A DNA stretch of 64,000 nt from an uncultured Clostridia bacterium (lineage in GTDB: Bacteria; Bacillota; Clostridia; Christensenellales; UBA1242): the NCBI GenBank assembly GCA_934772525.1, contig CAKVMI010000005.1:1-64000 (forward strand), given 5' to 3'. The position numbers were made by a program, and so were the translations under genes. The notes under the pieces are model-generated. The model searched no databases and was not told where the DNA came from. It saw nothing but the letters and a program-made list of their open reading frames with translations. Numbering within the stretch: the stretch's first letter is position 1; each line of letters starts with the position of its first letter. Shown here piece after piece: positions 1 through 8,798 of the stretch.

Positions 1-121
1 CGCTTTTTGCGGTTAATTAATGGTTATATCGGGTATAATTTTTAGCATTTTAAATTAATTTAATTGCAAAATAAATTGTCGGTGTGTTAATATGGAAATA
101 TATACTACGGAAGGTGAAAAT

Positions 122-874
122 ATGAAAGTTCAAAAGCGAGATTATGTAAATATTGCAGTAACTATACTACTTTTTATCACGTTTTGCGTATTTACTATTT
201 TAGTTAAAACGGTAGATGTAGGTATTGCGGGGTTTAGCGGGGTGGAAGTTGGGTTTAGCACAATAAACCAAAGAATATTTAACGCGTTTAGAAATGAAAC
301 GCTCGAAAAGGTGTCCGATATATTAGGTTATTTAGGGCTTTTAGTAATGGTTTCGTTCGCCGTTGTTGGACTAATTCAATTAATTAAACGAAAGAGTATA
401 AAAAAGATAGATTATTCACTAATGTGCTTAGCGGGAATTTATGTGCTAACTATTGTAACATATATACTATTTGAATTAATAAAAATAAATTATCGTCCAA
501 TTTTGGTAGATGGCGAACTTCAAGCGAGTTACCCATCAAGTCATACGATGCTTGCAATAGTTGCATTTATTTCTGGTGGTATTCAAATAGGTTACTTAAC
601 CGATTGTGAGTGGATAAAGCCGGTTGCTTTTGTCTGTGGAACGGTTTTTGCCCTTGCAGAAACGCTTACAAGATTACTTGCTGGAGTCCATTGGTTTACC
701 GATATTATTGGTTCGGTTATAATTGGTGCAACAATAGTTATGGTATATGTGACAGCACTAGAACTAATTGAAACGAATAGTATTCCTTCGGGCGAAGTGG
801 TAGTCCCAGAAGATTTTAATTTGAAAATAGATAACGGAACGGAAACAGATGAAGAAGTTAAATCAAAAAATTAA
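122..874 (+). CDS. PAP2-family membrane phosphatase
   Basis: A 250-residue integral membrane protein of the PAP2 (type 2 phosphatidic acid phosphatase) superfamily, which dephosphorylates lipid phosphates or pyrophosphates such as undecaprenyl diphosphate. The three signature motifs are visible: KINYRP at residues 121-126, PSSH at 138-141 and R184/H190/D194 in a TRLLAGVHWFTD stretch. About six hydrophobic segments fit the family fold. I chose the ATG at 122 because GGAAGGTG sits just upstream; an in-frame ATG at 92 lacks a ribosome site. The next gene overlaps the 3' end by 26 bp, so the two are probably co-transcribed. The substrate cannot be told from sequence. Confidence 0.88.
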   Translation: MKVQKRDYVNIAVTILLFITFCVFTILVKTVDVGIAGFSGVEVGFSTINQRIFNAFRNETLEKVSDILGYLGLLVMVSFAVVGLIQLIKRKSIKKIDYSLMCLAGIYVLTIVTYILFELIKINYRPILVDGELQASYPSSHTMLAIVAFISGGIQIGYLTDCEWIKPVAFVCGTVFALAETLTRLLAGVHWFTDIIGSVIIGATIVMVYVTALELIETNSIPSGEVVVPEDFNLKIDNGTETDEEVKSKN

Positions 875-1412
875 AGAATTAAAAAAGAATGTAGAAATAG
901 CGGAAGAAATAGAAGAAGCCGAAAATGGAAACGCAATAATAGATATTGCAGTAAATGACTTGGATGACTTTTATTCGCCATATAGTCCCAAAGGGTACAG
1001 ATTGCTAAATCCCGAAATGATAGATTATATAGATGAATATTCTAAGGGAATTCCGGCAAAGCAAGAACTAACGCTTAGAATATCTGCCCAAAACAAATCA
1101 GACGACTCTAAAGATCGCATAGAAAAAACAATTAGACGTACATATGCAGAAAAAATCGCCAGTGTAAACGATGATTTAAGGCGAAACTTAATGAGTTCTA
1201 TTATTTTTATGATAGTAGGTTTAATATTTTTGGTGGGAGTAATAATTACTAGTACATATGAGTTTAGCGAAGCGATTTATGAAGTTTTGGATATTATTGC
1301 TTGGGTATTTATATGGGAAGCGGTCGACACATTCTTTATGGAACGACACAAAAAACGTGTTGAAAAAATTAAATACGCAAAAATTGCGGTATCCGAAATT
1401 ATATTTGTTTAG
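849..1412 (+). CDS. Membrane protein of unknown function with two C-terminal helices
   Basis: A 187-residue protein I do not recognise. The first ~115 residues are charged and partly helical. Two hydrophobic segments follow (about 117-138 and 143-163), and a basic tail contains FMERHKKRVEKIKYAK. It starts inside the 3' end of the PAP2 gene, with GGAACGGA as ribosome site, and ends 9 bp before the next gene. This spacing indicates a three-gene operon with the phosphatase and the small beta-barrel-like protein. No catalytic motif is seen. Confidence 0.75.
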   Translation: MKKLNQKIKELKKNVEIAEEIEEAENGNAIIDIAVNDLDDFYSPYSPKGYRLLNPEMIDYIDEYSKGIPAKQELTLRISAQNKSDDSKDRIEKTIRRTYAEKIASVNDDLRRNLMSSIIFMIVGLIFLVGVIITSTYEFSEAIYEVLDIIAWVFIWEAVDTFFMERHKKRVEKIKYAKIAVSEIIFV

Positions 1413-1421
1413 GAGAAGTAT

Positions 1422-1691
1422 ATGATTCATTCACTAGCGGGCGGTAGCATTAGAGATATAAGTTTTCTAGATTTTGCAAAGGTGGAGATATTAGAAGGTG
1501 TACAAAAGGGCAGTTGGTTTTGGTATATTACCGATATTCCAAATCTTAAAGCACAAGACGAAGTTTTTGTGCCCCTTGGAGCAACCAACCAAAGAACTCG
1601 TGGAAAAGTTCTTAGAATAGATTATTCGGTGTCCGCTCAAAATGCACCTATTCCAACCAAAAGGGCAAAAAAAGTTTTATCTAAGGCATAA
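1422..1691 (+). CDS. Small conserved beta-rich protein, PriA N-terminal-like
   Basis: An 89-residue soluble protein with a good ribosome site (GGAGAAG). The pattern FAKVEILEG, then DEVFVPLG, GKVLRID and a tail NAPIPTKRAKKVL resembles the small 3'-end-binding barrel at the N-terminus of primosomal protein N' (PriA), and small stand-alone Clostridia proteins of unknown role with an A-P-x-P-x-x-K-x-K ending. The family link is from memory and weak; helicase parts of PriA are absent. It is the last gene of the operon that begins at 122. Confidence 0.6.
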   Translation: MIHSLAGGSIRDISFLDFAKVEILEGVQKGSWFWYITDIPNLKAQDEVFVPLGATNQRTRGKVLRIDYSVSAQNAPIPTKRAKKVLSKA

Positions 1692-1707
1692 ATATTTTTG
1701 ATGAGTA

Positions 1708-1735
1708 TTGAAATTTAAAGCATTTGTGGTATAAT
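1708..1735 (+). promoter_or_regulatory. Sigma-A type promoter for the gene at 1792
   Basis: TTGAAA at 1708-1713, a 16-bp spacer, and TATAAT at 1730-1735 with an extended TGG. The expected start of transcription is about 1742, at the foot of a hairpin. Confidence 0.65.
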
Positions 1736-1741
1736 AATTAT

Positions 1742-1760
1742 ACTTCTTTACACAAGAAGT
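1742..1760 (+). other. Hairpin at the 5' end of the transcript
   Basis: ACTTCTT and AAGAAGT form a 7-bp stem around TACAC, beginning where the promoter at 1708 should start transcription. A 5'-terminal hairpin of this kind may protect the mRNA; that role is inference. Confidence 0.4.
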
Positions 1761-1791
1761 GTAAATTTTTAAACAATTCTTAGGAACAAAT

Positions 1792-2283
1792 ATGGGTAAA
1801 ATTGATGATTTAAAAAAGAAAATAGCAGATTATATGTACAGCAAAAAATCTCAAAAAGATATAAACGTACAATACGAAATTAACTGTAAACTTGCCGAAG
1901 AAATCGCAATGCTGGAAGCAAATAAAGAGATTTTAGAAGCAAACGGAATGGGTCAAAATTTTAAATATTGTGTTGCAACAAGGTCTAATAACTTATTGTC
2001 ACTTTATGAACTAGCAGACACTTTTGATGATTATATTGAATACTTTATTGGTTGGAAGGACGGTTTTACCGTTGCTCAAAGAACAAAGTTTTTTAAAATG
2101 GCCAAAAAGAAGGGTCAGATTATAGACAAAGCGGTTATTCAATCGGTATTAGAAGCCCCAGAGCCAAATGAATATAAGGTAAAAAAGGTGTTCGGTGGAA
2201 GAGATGAAGTTGGCAGAGGTCCTTGGAGAGTAAAGATTAAATTAGCACAGAAAAAAGAGGAGGCTAATGATGAACGAGAATAA
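1792..2283 (+). CDS. Hypothetical soluble protein
   Basis: A 163-residue, charged, mainly helical protein with no signal peptide or membrane segment, not recognised. The N-terminal ~60 residues look like a helical hairpin rich in Lys and Glu. The C-terminus carries a Gly/Arg-rich FGGRDEVGRGPWRVKIK segment. It has its own promoter, and the following gene starts inside its last codons, so the two form an operon ending at the terminator at 2650. Confidence 0.65.
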   Translation: MGKIDDLKKKIADYMYSKKSQKDINVQYEINCKLAEEIAMLEANKEILEANGMGQNFKYCVATRSNNLLSLYELADTFDDYIEYFIGWKDGFTVAQRTKFFKMAKKKGQIIDKAVIQSVLEAPEPNEYKVKKVFGGRDEVGRGPWRVKIKLAQKKEEANDERE

Positions 2284-2635
2284 TGATAAACTATTTAAAA
2301 GCATAAATGAATTTGGTGTATTATTAAATGCAGTTAAAACATCTTCGCCAGTAGAAGAAAGGGCAAAGAAAAGTATGTTGGATTGCTTTTATAGGCTAAG
2401 TTTTTCTACGATAGTTGATGAGTGCGAAAATTTAAAACTAGATGACGAACTTTCGGCAGATTTTGAAAAAATTGAAAAAGGTGCAAGACTTTTAAGTAAG
2501 AGTTTGGCAAAGACTTATGGAAAACAAATGGCTACACGAGGTAAATGGGGTCAAGATAAGTTAAAACTAGAAATAAAGCAAGCGTGTTTGGCTGAAGCCC
2601 AAAAGAATGATAATAATTCAAACGAAAACGCTTAA
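2270..2635 (+). CDS. Hypothetical small helical protein
   Basis: A 121-residue soluble protein of unknown function, largely helical and charged, with an Asn/Glu-rich end. Two ATGs are adjacent; the second (2270) sits at the better distance from AGGAGG. It overlaps the previous gene by 14 bp, implying translational coupling. A strong terminator follows 15 bp after the stop. Confidence 0.65.
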   Translation: MNENNDKLFKSINEFGVLLNAVKTSSPVEERAKKSMLDCFYRLSFSTIVDECENLKLDDELSADFEKIEKGARLLSKSLAKTYGKQMATRGKWGQDKLKLEIKQACLAEAQKNDNNSNENA

Positions 2636-2649
2636 ATTCATACAATGCA

Positions 2650-2676
2650 ATAAGGGGAGAAGTTCCCCTTATTTTT
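2650..2676 (+). terminator. Intrinsic terminator
   Basis: ATAAGGGGA and TTCCCCTTAT form a GC-rich stem around a short loop, followed by TTTTT. It closes the 1792-2635 operon. Confidence 0.85.
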
Positions 2677-2705
2677 ATGTGAAAATTATGGTTGCAAAAT
2701 GTGGT

Positions 2706-2734
2706 TTGACAACTATTTTGCAATGTGGTATAAT
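2706..2734 (+). promoter_or_regulatory. Consensus promoter for the gene at 2763
   Basis: Perfect TTGACA (2706-2711), 17-bp spacer and perfect TATAAT (2729-2734) with extended TGG. This is one of the strongest-looking promoters in the window. Confidence 0.9.
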
Positions 2735-2762
2735 ACACTAGTAAATCACGAAAAGGAGTTTT

Positions 2763-3389
2763 ATGGAACTAATTAATGAATGTTTAAAAGCACACGAAGA
2801 CGAAGTTGTTGGCACGGCAGAACTTTCTACCATGTTAGACAAATTAAAGTTTGAGTGGGCGCTTAGGTTGGAACTTGCAACTCATAGACTTCGTTATTGG
2901 AGGCAACTTGCCAAAAGTTCTAGCGAAGAACTTATGCCACTTGTTATGGCACAGGTTAACGAAAGTGATGAAACATTTAAGCAATCACTTGAAAGGTATA
3001 CCGAATTAAAAGGTGTTACCGTTGATGAGTTTATAAAATCGGAGTCTGAAAAAATTGGTAAATTACTAAAGGCTCAATTAACTACTTCTACCGAAGATTT
3101 AAACAAAAAAATTGAACAACTTAATGTTATAAAAAACGATACCGAAAAGTTTGGTTTTTTGGATAAAGTGTATGGCGAAAATGAAAAGATTGATACCGCT
3201 CAGTTGGAACAATTTATTGAAAAAGCAAAACAATTAAACGAGCAACTTATAGAAAATGTTGCCGAATGGGAATTAATGAGTACCGAAAGCCGAGCAAAAT
3301 ATGTTTATATAAAAAACAATAGTAGTTCAACTTTTGCGTTTGCGGATAGCGTAGTAGACGAATTTAAAAAGAGTACAACAACAAACTAA
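2763..3389 (+). CDS. Hypothetical coiled, helical protein
   Basis: A 208-residue soluble protein not recognised. Nearly the whole chain is predicted helical by eye, with long heptad-like charged stretches (for example around residues 105-130 and 148-170), and no membrane segment. It is monocistronic, driven by a near-perfect promoter and closed by its own terminator. This suggests a well-expressed structural or binding protein, but no function can be assigned. The start has AAAGGAG upstream. Confidence 0.65.
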   Translation: MELINECLKAHEDEVVGTAELSTMLDKLKFEWALRLELATHRLRYWRQLAKSSSEELMPLVMAQVNESDETFKQSLERYTELKGVTVDEFIKSESEKIGKLLKAQLTTSTEDLNKKIEQLNVIKNDTEKFGFLDKVYGENEKIDTAQLEQFIEKAKQLNEQLIENVAEWELMSTESRAKYVYIKNNSSSTFAFADSVVDEFKKSTTTN

Positions 3390-3395
3390 AAACTT

Positions 3396-3429
3396 CCCGT
3401 GTGAGAATATTTCGCACGGGTTTATTTTT
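3396..3429 (+). terminator. Intrinsic terminator
   Basis: CCCGTGTG and CGCACGGG pair around a short loop, followed by TTTATTTTT. Confidence 0.85.
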
Positions 3430-3446
3430 GAAAAGGTAAGGAAATA

Positions 3447-4574
3447 ATGGAAATTTTAGTTACAGCAAGTTTCGGTTTAGAAGCCGTAGTAAAAAGAGAA
3501 TTAGAAAAAATGGGGTACGAAAACCCAAAAGCAATAGATGGTAAGGTTCATGTGTCGGGCGAAATGCGTGATGTTATGCGTATAAATATGAGTACTAGGG
3601 TGGGCGATAGAGTGTTACTAAAACTTGCCGAATTTAAAGCCACTACCTTTGATATGCTATATAATGGCATTAGCAAAATTCCGTTTGAAAGATATATCAA
3701 AAAGGATTCCAAGGTGTTTATGGATGGAAATTGTGTAAAAAGCAAACTTGGCGCTATAAAAACATCGGGTGGTATTATCAAAAAGGCAATTATGGAACGA
3801 CTTTCAAACTATTATGGTGAATTTTTATACGAAACGGGCGAACCTATTACGGTAGTTTTTAATATAGTAAGTGATTCAGTTACCCTTTCGCTAGATACAT
3901 CGGGAGAAGGTCTTCATAAAAGGGGTTATAGAACAATTAATTACACCGCCCCACTTAAAGAAACTATGGCGGCAGGACTTGTTATGTTAACTTATTACAA
4001 TAAAAGTAAGGTGTTTGCAGACCCATTTTGCGGAAGCGGTACCATACCTATTGAAGCGTGTTTATATGCATTAAATATTGCACCAAATAAAAATCGTCAT
4101 TTTGCTTTTGAAAATTTTGTAGGATACGACGAAAGCGAAAAACAAAGTGTAAAACAGATGCTTGAAGACGCCGAAATTAGAGATTTTACACCGCAAATTT
4201 ATGCGTCAGATATAAATCCCGAAGCAATCAAAATTGCAAAATTTCACGCTACAAATGCGGGGGTAGAACAATATATAAATTTTGAAGTTAAAGATATGAA
4301 AAATTTTTCGTGTGATACCCCATATGGCGTAATGGTTTCTAACCCCCCATACGGCGATAGAATTGGAGATAAAGAAACAATAGGAGAGCTTCTAGTCGAA
4401 TTTGGAAATATGGTAAGGAAGTTACCCAATTGGAATACTTATGTATTAACGGATAATAAGTCATTAGAAAAATATTTTGGTAAATCTGCCGACAAAAAGC
4501 GTAAACTATTTAACGCAAATATCGAGTGTACCTATTATTCATTTTTAAGCCCAAAACCAAACAAGCATGATTAA
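3447..4574 (+). CDS. ypsC: THUMP-domain class I rRNA methyltransferase (YpsC/RlmL type)
   Basis: A 375-residue SAM-dependent RNA methyltransferase. Residues ~45-160 form the THUMP RNA-binding region. The Rossmann catalytic domain carries DPFCGSGT at 192-199 and the target-base motif NPPYG at 299-303. The architecture and length match B. subtilis YpsC and the N-terminal half of E. coli RlmL, which makes N2-methylguanosine in 23S rRNA. The exact modified base is inferred from family only. It starts with AAGGTAAGGAA upstream and is followed by a convergent terminator. Confidence 0.88.
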   Translation: MEILVTASFGLEAVVKRELEKMGYENPKAIDGKVHVSGEMRDVMRINMSTRVGDRVLLKLAEFKATTFDMLYNGISKIPFERYIKKDSKVFMDGNCVKSKLGAIKTSGGIIKKAIMERLSNYYGEFLYETGEPITVVFNIVSDSVTLSLDTSGEGLHKRGYRTINYTAPLKETMAAGLVMLTYYNKSKVFADPFCGSGTIPIEACLYALNIAPNKNRHFAFENFVGYDESEKQSVKQMLEDAEIRDFTPQIYASDINPEAIKIAKFHATNAGVEQYINFEVKDMKNFSCDTPYGVMVSNPPYGDRIGDKETIGELLVEFGNMVRKLPNWNTYVLTDNKSLEKYFGKSADKKRKLFNANIECTYYSFLSPKPNKHD

Positions 4575-4655
4575 TGGACTAAAGTCAAATAAGAATAATT
4601 AATAGCCTAAACCAAATAAAAACAATTAATTTTTATAAATTTACAAAAGGAAAGC

Positions 4656-4695
4656 AAAACACCTTCAAACTTAATTGAAGGTGTTTTAGTTTTTC
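4656..4695. terminator. Bidirectional terminator between convergent genes
   Basis: AAAACACCTTCAA and TTGAAGGTGTTTT form a 13-bp stem with an A-tract on one side and a T-tract on the other. It serves the methyltransferase (+) and the exported protein (-). Confidence 0.85.
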
Positions 4696-4742
4696 TAAAA
4701 ATACTATCGCAATTAACATAAATATTAACGAGTGAAGCAATT

Positions 4743-7142
4743 TTATTCTAGTGTTAGTTTTATTCCTAAAACCTTACTAATTTGAGCATTTAAATGTACG
4801 GATGAAAGTTTAGAGCCATTAGTTATAAGTGATACATTAAATCGGTTAAAATTTGTACCCTTAAGGGCTTTGCTTAAATTAATCGAAAGCCCACTATCGG
4901 TTGTTTTTATTCCGTCTAAAATGGCGTCAAAATTAACGTCGTTTCCGGTACTTCCAGAATTAAATTTACTAACAATAGACTTTTTAATTCCTAAAATATC
5001 ATATAAATTAATGGTTGAAAGTTCGGTAATATTAATTTTTTTATCTACCGCAATAATGGTTTTACCACTTGCTTTTTCTATGGCGGCACGTCTAATTCTT
5101 ATACTATTTCCAGCAATTTGAATTAAAGATTGGTGGTTACTATATTTTCCGTTAGATAAATCGGTTATCAATGAATTTGTTGGTAAATTCGTCAAGTTTA
5201 TTTCAAATCCTAAGTTGCCGTTTTTGTAAATAGACTTAACCGTAATGCCAATATCCATAATTACAATGTCGGTATTTACAAATAAAATTTTATCTAAAGT
5301 AAGTTTAATGTTACCACTCATTGTTTTGCCTTGTTTTAATGCGTTTACAAGGGCAGAAGTGGTAGAAGTAATGTCTGAAAAGTCGGTATAATATTCTGGG
5401 TTAAATTCGCTTATGTAGTGCTTGTAATAGGTAGAGTTTAGAATTAACTTTAAGTTCCCAGTAAATTTAGAATTTCCAATAGTTAAGCCAGTAGTTGAAA
5501 CTTTTATGCTATCGTTATAAATATTCGCTTTTACTTTGCCGTAAGCAGTATTAAACTCTATTTGGTTTTCGCTTTTTAATTCGGCTGAAAGTTTTAGTTT
5601 TTCTATTATGTCTATTAGGTCGCTTGCGTCAAATTCGGTTGTGCCATAAATAGAAGAGAAGTACGAAATAAATTCGTCTACGGCAGAAGTCGAAAATTTG
5701 GTTAATGCGCTTCCACTATTTAGATAGTAGTAGCCATCTTTAAAGTATATAGCAAAACGGTTGTCTTTTATATCTCCAATCAAACAAAGTTGATTAATGG
5801 TGTAATCGTTTGTAAATTGAATGTAGCCGTTAGCATTTGCATTCATTCCGCCTATGCTTCCTGCAAACTCTATAGCCATCTGATTTTGCTTAGAAGCGTT
5901 TATAATGTTTTTACTTAATGTTGCTAAATTTCTAACGCTAATTGAAGAATAGTTAGAGTTGTCAAAACTTACTCTCTCCGTGGTTGGTACCGCATTAAGA
6001 TTTACCGAGTAGTTACTTCCAGATGCGGTAATATTTATCAATTTGTCATTTTTTACGCTTAGAGCAATTTTGTTATTTAATACATCAATGGTTGTAGAAT
6101 TTACCATGGTAATTTTTGGGGTAGAAGTACTTGCATTTGTGCCAAAAACCGAATTGATATATTTAATGGCATCACTGAATGAAAGTTTTAATTTATTGCC
6201 AAGTGCGTTTAAATAGAAATTGTTGTTTATGTAATAAAATTCTACATTGATAGAATTAAATGTTAAAATAACTTTCGTGCTTAGGTCTTTTGCAATTGTG
6301 CAGTTTATTATGCCTACGCTAGAATCATTCACTTCAAGCGAACCCGATAAACTTATTCCGCCGTCATTAATTATATTCATAAATGTGGTAATTAATCTAG
6401 TTGTATTTTTGTCCACTTCAAAGTTTGTATAGCCCGTGGTTGTAATAGATGGCATTGGTTTTGCCTTCTGACTTAAAAGAATTGTAGCAGTAATTCTTTC
6501 AGCCCCAACGCTTACAACCCCTGAGCGGATAACAGTAGGGAACCCAGACTTGTTGGTTTCTATGGTTAAACTGGTAATATTTGGTACATTAATGGCAATT
6601 ATTTTGCCACCATTTGAGCCGTCGGTTATTTTCATATCCGACATCAATTTCTTAAGCGTGTCTAAGTTAAACATAGAACTAAAGTCGCCGGCCGTCACCC
6701 CGCCTAAAAGTTCGGTAACAACATTAAATGCGTTAGTTGTGTTTATTTTAAATTTTACACCCGAATAGTTTACATATAGGTCATCATTAATTAGTCCAGC
6801 GGTTAAATTAATATTGTTGCTTTTGTATTTACCGCCAATCTTTGTATACAAGCTTGTACTATTTGTGGTGTCATAATAAATTTGACCTTCTACATTTGTG
6901 TTCCCACTGCCATTAATTATTACTGTACCAGATAAACTGTCGGCACTCATTAAGGTAGAAACAAGGTTATTTAAAAGTTTACTTTCTTCACTTTCGGTTG
7001 ATGTATTTGTAGTGGTAGAGTCGGATGGGGTGTTTGCTTCTTTTGAATAGTCATAATATTTACTATACACTACAATACTTGCAGTAGCACAAAACGCCAA
7101 AATCATCAAACTTATGTTAAAAATTAGTCGTTTAATTTTCAT
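4743..7142 (-). CDS. Exported four-repeat protein, membrane-anchored
   Basis: A 799-residue exported protein. A single hydrophobic segment at residues ~8-28 acts as signal anchor; no lipobox cysteine follows. A Thr/Ser linker (about 35-55) leads into four diverged repeats of roughly 160-190 residues starting near residues 55, 246, 404 and 591. Each opens with an amphipathic helix and a (L/M)SG-type strand, then a long antiparallel beta run with Y-x-N strands such as NNFYLN and DGYYYLN, reminiscent of lipoprotein-like (LolA/LppX-type) half barrels. The ATG at 7142 follows AAGGGGGAG; it lies 14 bp after the upstream gene, so the two are an operon. Function unknown. Confidence 0.7.
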   Translation of the reverse strand: MKIKRLIFNISLMILAFCATASIVVYSKYYDYSKEANTPSDSTTTNTSTESEESKLLNNLVSTLMSADSLSGTVIINGSGNTNVEGQIYYDTTNSTSLYTKIGGKYKSNNINLTAGLINDDLYVNYSGVKFKINTTNAFNVVTELLGGVTAGDFSSMFNLDTLKKLMSDMKITDGSNGGKIIAINVPNITSLTIETNKSGFPTVIRSGVVSVGAERITATILLSQKAKPMPSITTTGYTNFEVDKNTTRLITTFMNIINDGGISLSGSLEVNDSSVGIINCTIAKDLSTKVILTFNSINVEFYYINNNFYLNALGNKLKLSFSDAIKYINSVFGTNASTSTPKITMVNSTTIDVLNNKIALSVKNDKLINITASGSNYSVNLNAVPTTERVSFDNSNYSSISVRNLATLSKNIINASKQNQMAIEFAGSIGGMNANANGYIQFTNDYTINQLCLIGDIKDNRFAIYFKDGYYYLNSGSALTKFSTSAVDEFISYFSSIYGTTEFDASDLIDIIEKLKLSAELKSENQIEFNTAYGKVKANIYNDSIKVSTTGLTIGNSKFTGNLKLILNSTYYKHYISEFNPEYYTDFSDITSTTSALVNALKQGKTMSGNIKLTLDKILFVNTDIVIMDIGITVKSIYKNGNLGFEINLTNLPTNSLITDLSNGKYSNHQSLIQIAGNSIRIRRAAIEKASGKTIIAVDKKINITELSTINLYDILGIKKSIVSKFNSGSTGNDVNFDAILDGIKTTDSGLSINLSKALKGTNFNRFNVSLITNGSKLSSVHLNAQISKVLGIKLTLE

Positions 7143-7156
7143 ATTTTCACTCCCCC

Positions 7157-8008
7157 TTAGCAATCATAGTTAAAGCTGGTTTCTATATTGCCCTCTAAAC
7201 CAACAGTAACTCCCATATATGGTAATGAGTATATTTCAAGTTTTTGTTGTTGAATAAAATGGTACTCGCTATCAATTGTAAATGTAACCGAAATGGTATC
7301 AAATTTAATGCTACTTGGGTTTATGCCCATATTTGTGCCAATTTGAGTTGCGTAACAAACGGTAGACTTTATTGGGTCTAGGTCTATTTTAAAGGTGTAA
7401 TTTTCTCCTTCTTTTTTAATAAATTCGCTCTTCAGTGTGGTTGCGTTACATACATAATAACTGCAATTTCGGTTGGCGTACTTACCAAATGTTTCTTTGT
7501 ATCCTTCCCATGTAAAGTCATCGTGCTTATCTGACCACTTAACGTCTTCTAGCGTTGCGGAATTTGGCGTTCCGTCATAAATAACTATATCGCCATTCAG
7601 TTTATAATCGCAAATTTTAGCAAGTTTAACAAATTTTGAGTAGGTTACAAATTCAAATCTATAGTCTTCGCCTAAGCGCTGGTCTAGTGAAATTGTACCT
7701 TGAGAAACTCCAAGGCTAGTTTGTAAATCGGTTTGTCCAATTATTTGGTAGCGTTCGGTTTCACTTAGCGCAAATTCGGCAACTTGGAATGCTTCCGCTG
7801 GGGTAAGTTTATCTGGAGTTTTCTTCTCCCAACCAAGTTTTGTAATATCATCTACAAGTTGGTCGGCGGAAATTCCCGCATATATATCCACAATAAAATA
7901 TTTATCGGCAATTTTACTGCCTATCATATATCCACCAACACACCCTATACATACCAAAACGAATGTAAGGAGTATTGAGCCTATTCTCAATTTTTTCTTT
8001 TTCTTCAT
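7157..8008 (-). CDS. Exported membrane-anchored protein of unknown function
   Basis: A 283-residue protein with a basic N-terminus (MKKKKKLR) and one hydrophobic segment at ~8-28, then an extracellular domain. I see no catalytic motif. A Gly-rich stretch in the helix (VGGYMIGSK) and several Cys residues in the outer domain are noticeable. I set the start at 8008, where AAGGA precedes ATG, rather than the longer frame to 8128. It is the first gene of a two-gene minus-strand operon with the repeat protein, suggesting a shared envelope role. Confidence 0.65.
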   Translation of the reverse strand: MKKKKKLRIGSILLTFVLVCIGCVGGYMIGSKIADKYFIVDIYAGISADQLVDDITKLGWEKKTPDKLTPAEAFQVAEFALSETERYQIIGQTDLQTSLGVSQGTISLDQRLGEDYRFEFVTYSKFVKLAKICDYKLNGDIVIYDGTPNSATLEDVKWSDKHDDFTWEGYKETFGKYANRNCSYYVCNATTLKSEFIKKEGENYTFKIDLDPIKSTVCYATQIGTNMGINPSSIKFDTISVTFTIDSEYHFIQQQKLEIYSLPYMGVTVGLEGNIETSFNYDC

Positions 8009-8043
8009 TGTTTTTCCTTTATTGAATACAATCAGTGATAGAT

Positions 8044-8072
8044 ATATTACCATAACACGCACAAAATGTAAA
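8044..8072 (-). promoter_or_regulatory. Promoter of the exported-protein operon
   Basis: On the minus strand: TTTACA (8067-8072), a 17-bp spacer ending in extended TGG, and TAATAT (8044-8049), 36 bp before the chosen start. Confidence 0.65.
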
Positions 8073-8187
8073 TAGTTATATATAAAATAAATGTGAAACA
8101 ATAGTGAGCAAAATACAATTTTAATCAAAAATTTAAGTTATTTTTCCTAAAATTAGTAATAAAAAGTAAATTAATTTCGTTATTTAT

Positions 8188-8216
8188 TTGCAAAATGCAG
8201 AGTTTGCCAGTATAAT
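8188..8216 (+). promoter_or_regulatory. Promoter for the small membrane protein
   Basis: TTGCAA (8188-8193), 17-bp spacer, TATAAT (8211-8216). Confidence 0.7.
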
Positions 8217-8247
8217 TTAGTTAATTCATTAAAAAAAGGAGAATATT

Positions 8248-8574
8248 ATGTCAAATAGAGATAAAGTTCGTGGAAATGGCTTAGCAGATGTATTGGGTAT
8301 ACTTGCTGAAACCGTTGCATTCTTCACAATACTACTATTTTTAGTAATGCTAATTCAAGCCAACTGGCCATTTATCCCAGCAGGAACAGTGTTAGATATT
8401 TTGAATGTTGCAATGTATTATGCTCCACTTGTACTAACTTTAATAGTTTGCTTGCAAGTAACCAGCCGTCAACCATTGGTAATTAGATTAATCTTCTACA
8501 TTATCATTGCAGCAATAATTGTTTTCCAATTCTTCCCAGGAACTTGGAACAATATGGTTAAAGCCATAAAATAG
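8248..8574 (+). CDS. Small integral membrane protein
   Basis: A 108-residue protein with three hydrophobic segments (about 15-37, 42-68 and 77-97), joined by short polar loops. It has its own promoter, a strong ribosome site (AAAGGAG) and its own terminator, so it is an independent unit. No family recognised. Confidence 0.7.
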   Translation: MSNRDKVRGNGLADVLGILAETVAFFTILLFLVMLIQANWPFIPAGTVLDILNVAMYYAPLVLTLIVCLQVTSRQPLVIRLIFYIIIAAIIVFQFFPGTWNNMVKAIK

Positions 8575-8582
8575 TTAAAGCA

Positions 8583-8621
8583 AAAACTCTCTAAAGCACT
8601 TAAGCCTTAGAGAGTTTTTTT
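8583..8621 (+). terminator. Intrinsic terminator
   Basis: AAAACTCTCTAA pairs with TTAGAGAGTTTT, followed by a T-run. Confidence 0.85.
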
Positions 8622-8798
8622 ATGAGATTTTATCTATGTGGAAAGTTCAAAATAACAAAATAATAAAATTCGTTAATTTCATAATTTAATAAAGTTCGCT
8701 CCTAAATATGACCTTTATAAAATTCCTATATTTTAGGGGTACACACTTATCCGAAATACAAAAAACTTATATTGATACAAAAGCTTTTCACTTTTAGT

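Noticed and set aside
92..121. Upstream ATG as the start of the PAP2 gene
   Set aside because: No ribosome site, whereas GGAAGGTG fits the ATG at 122.
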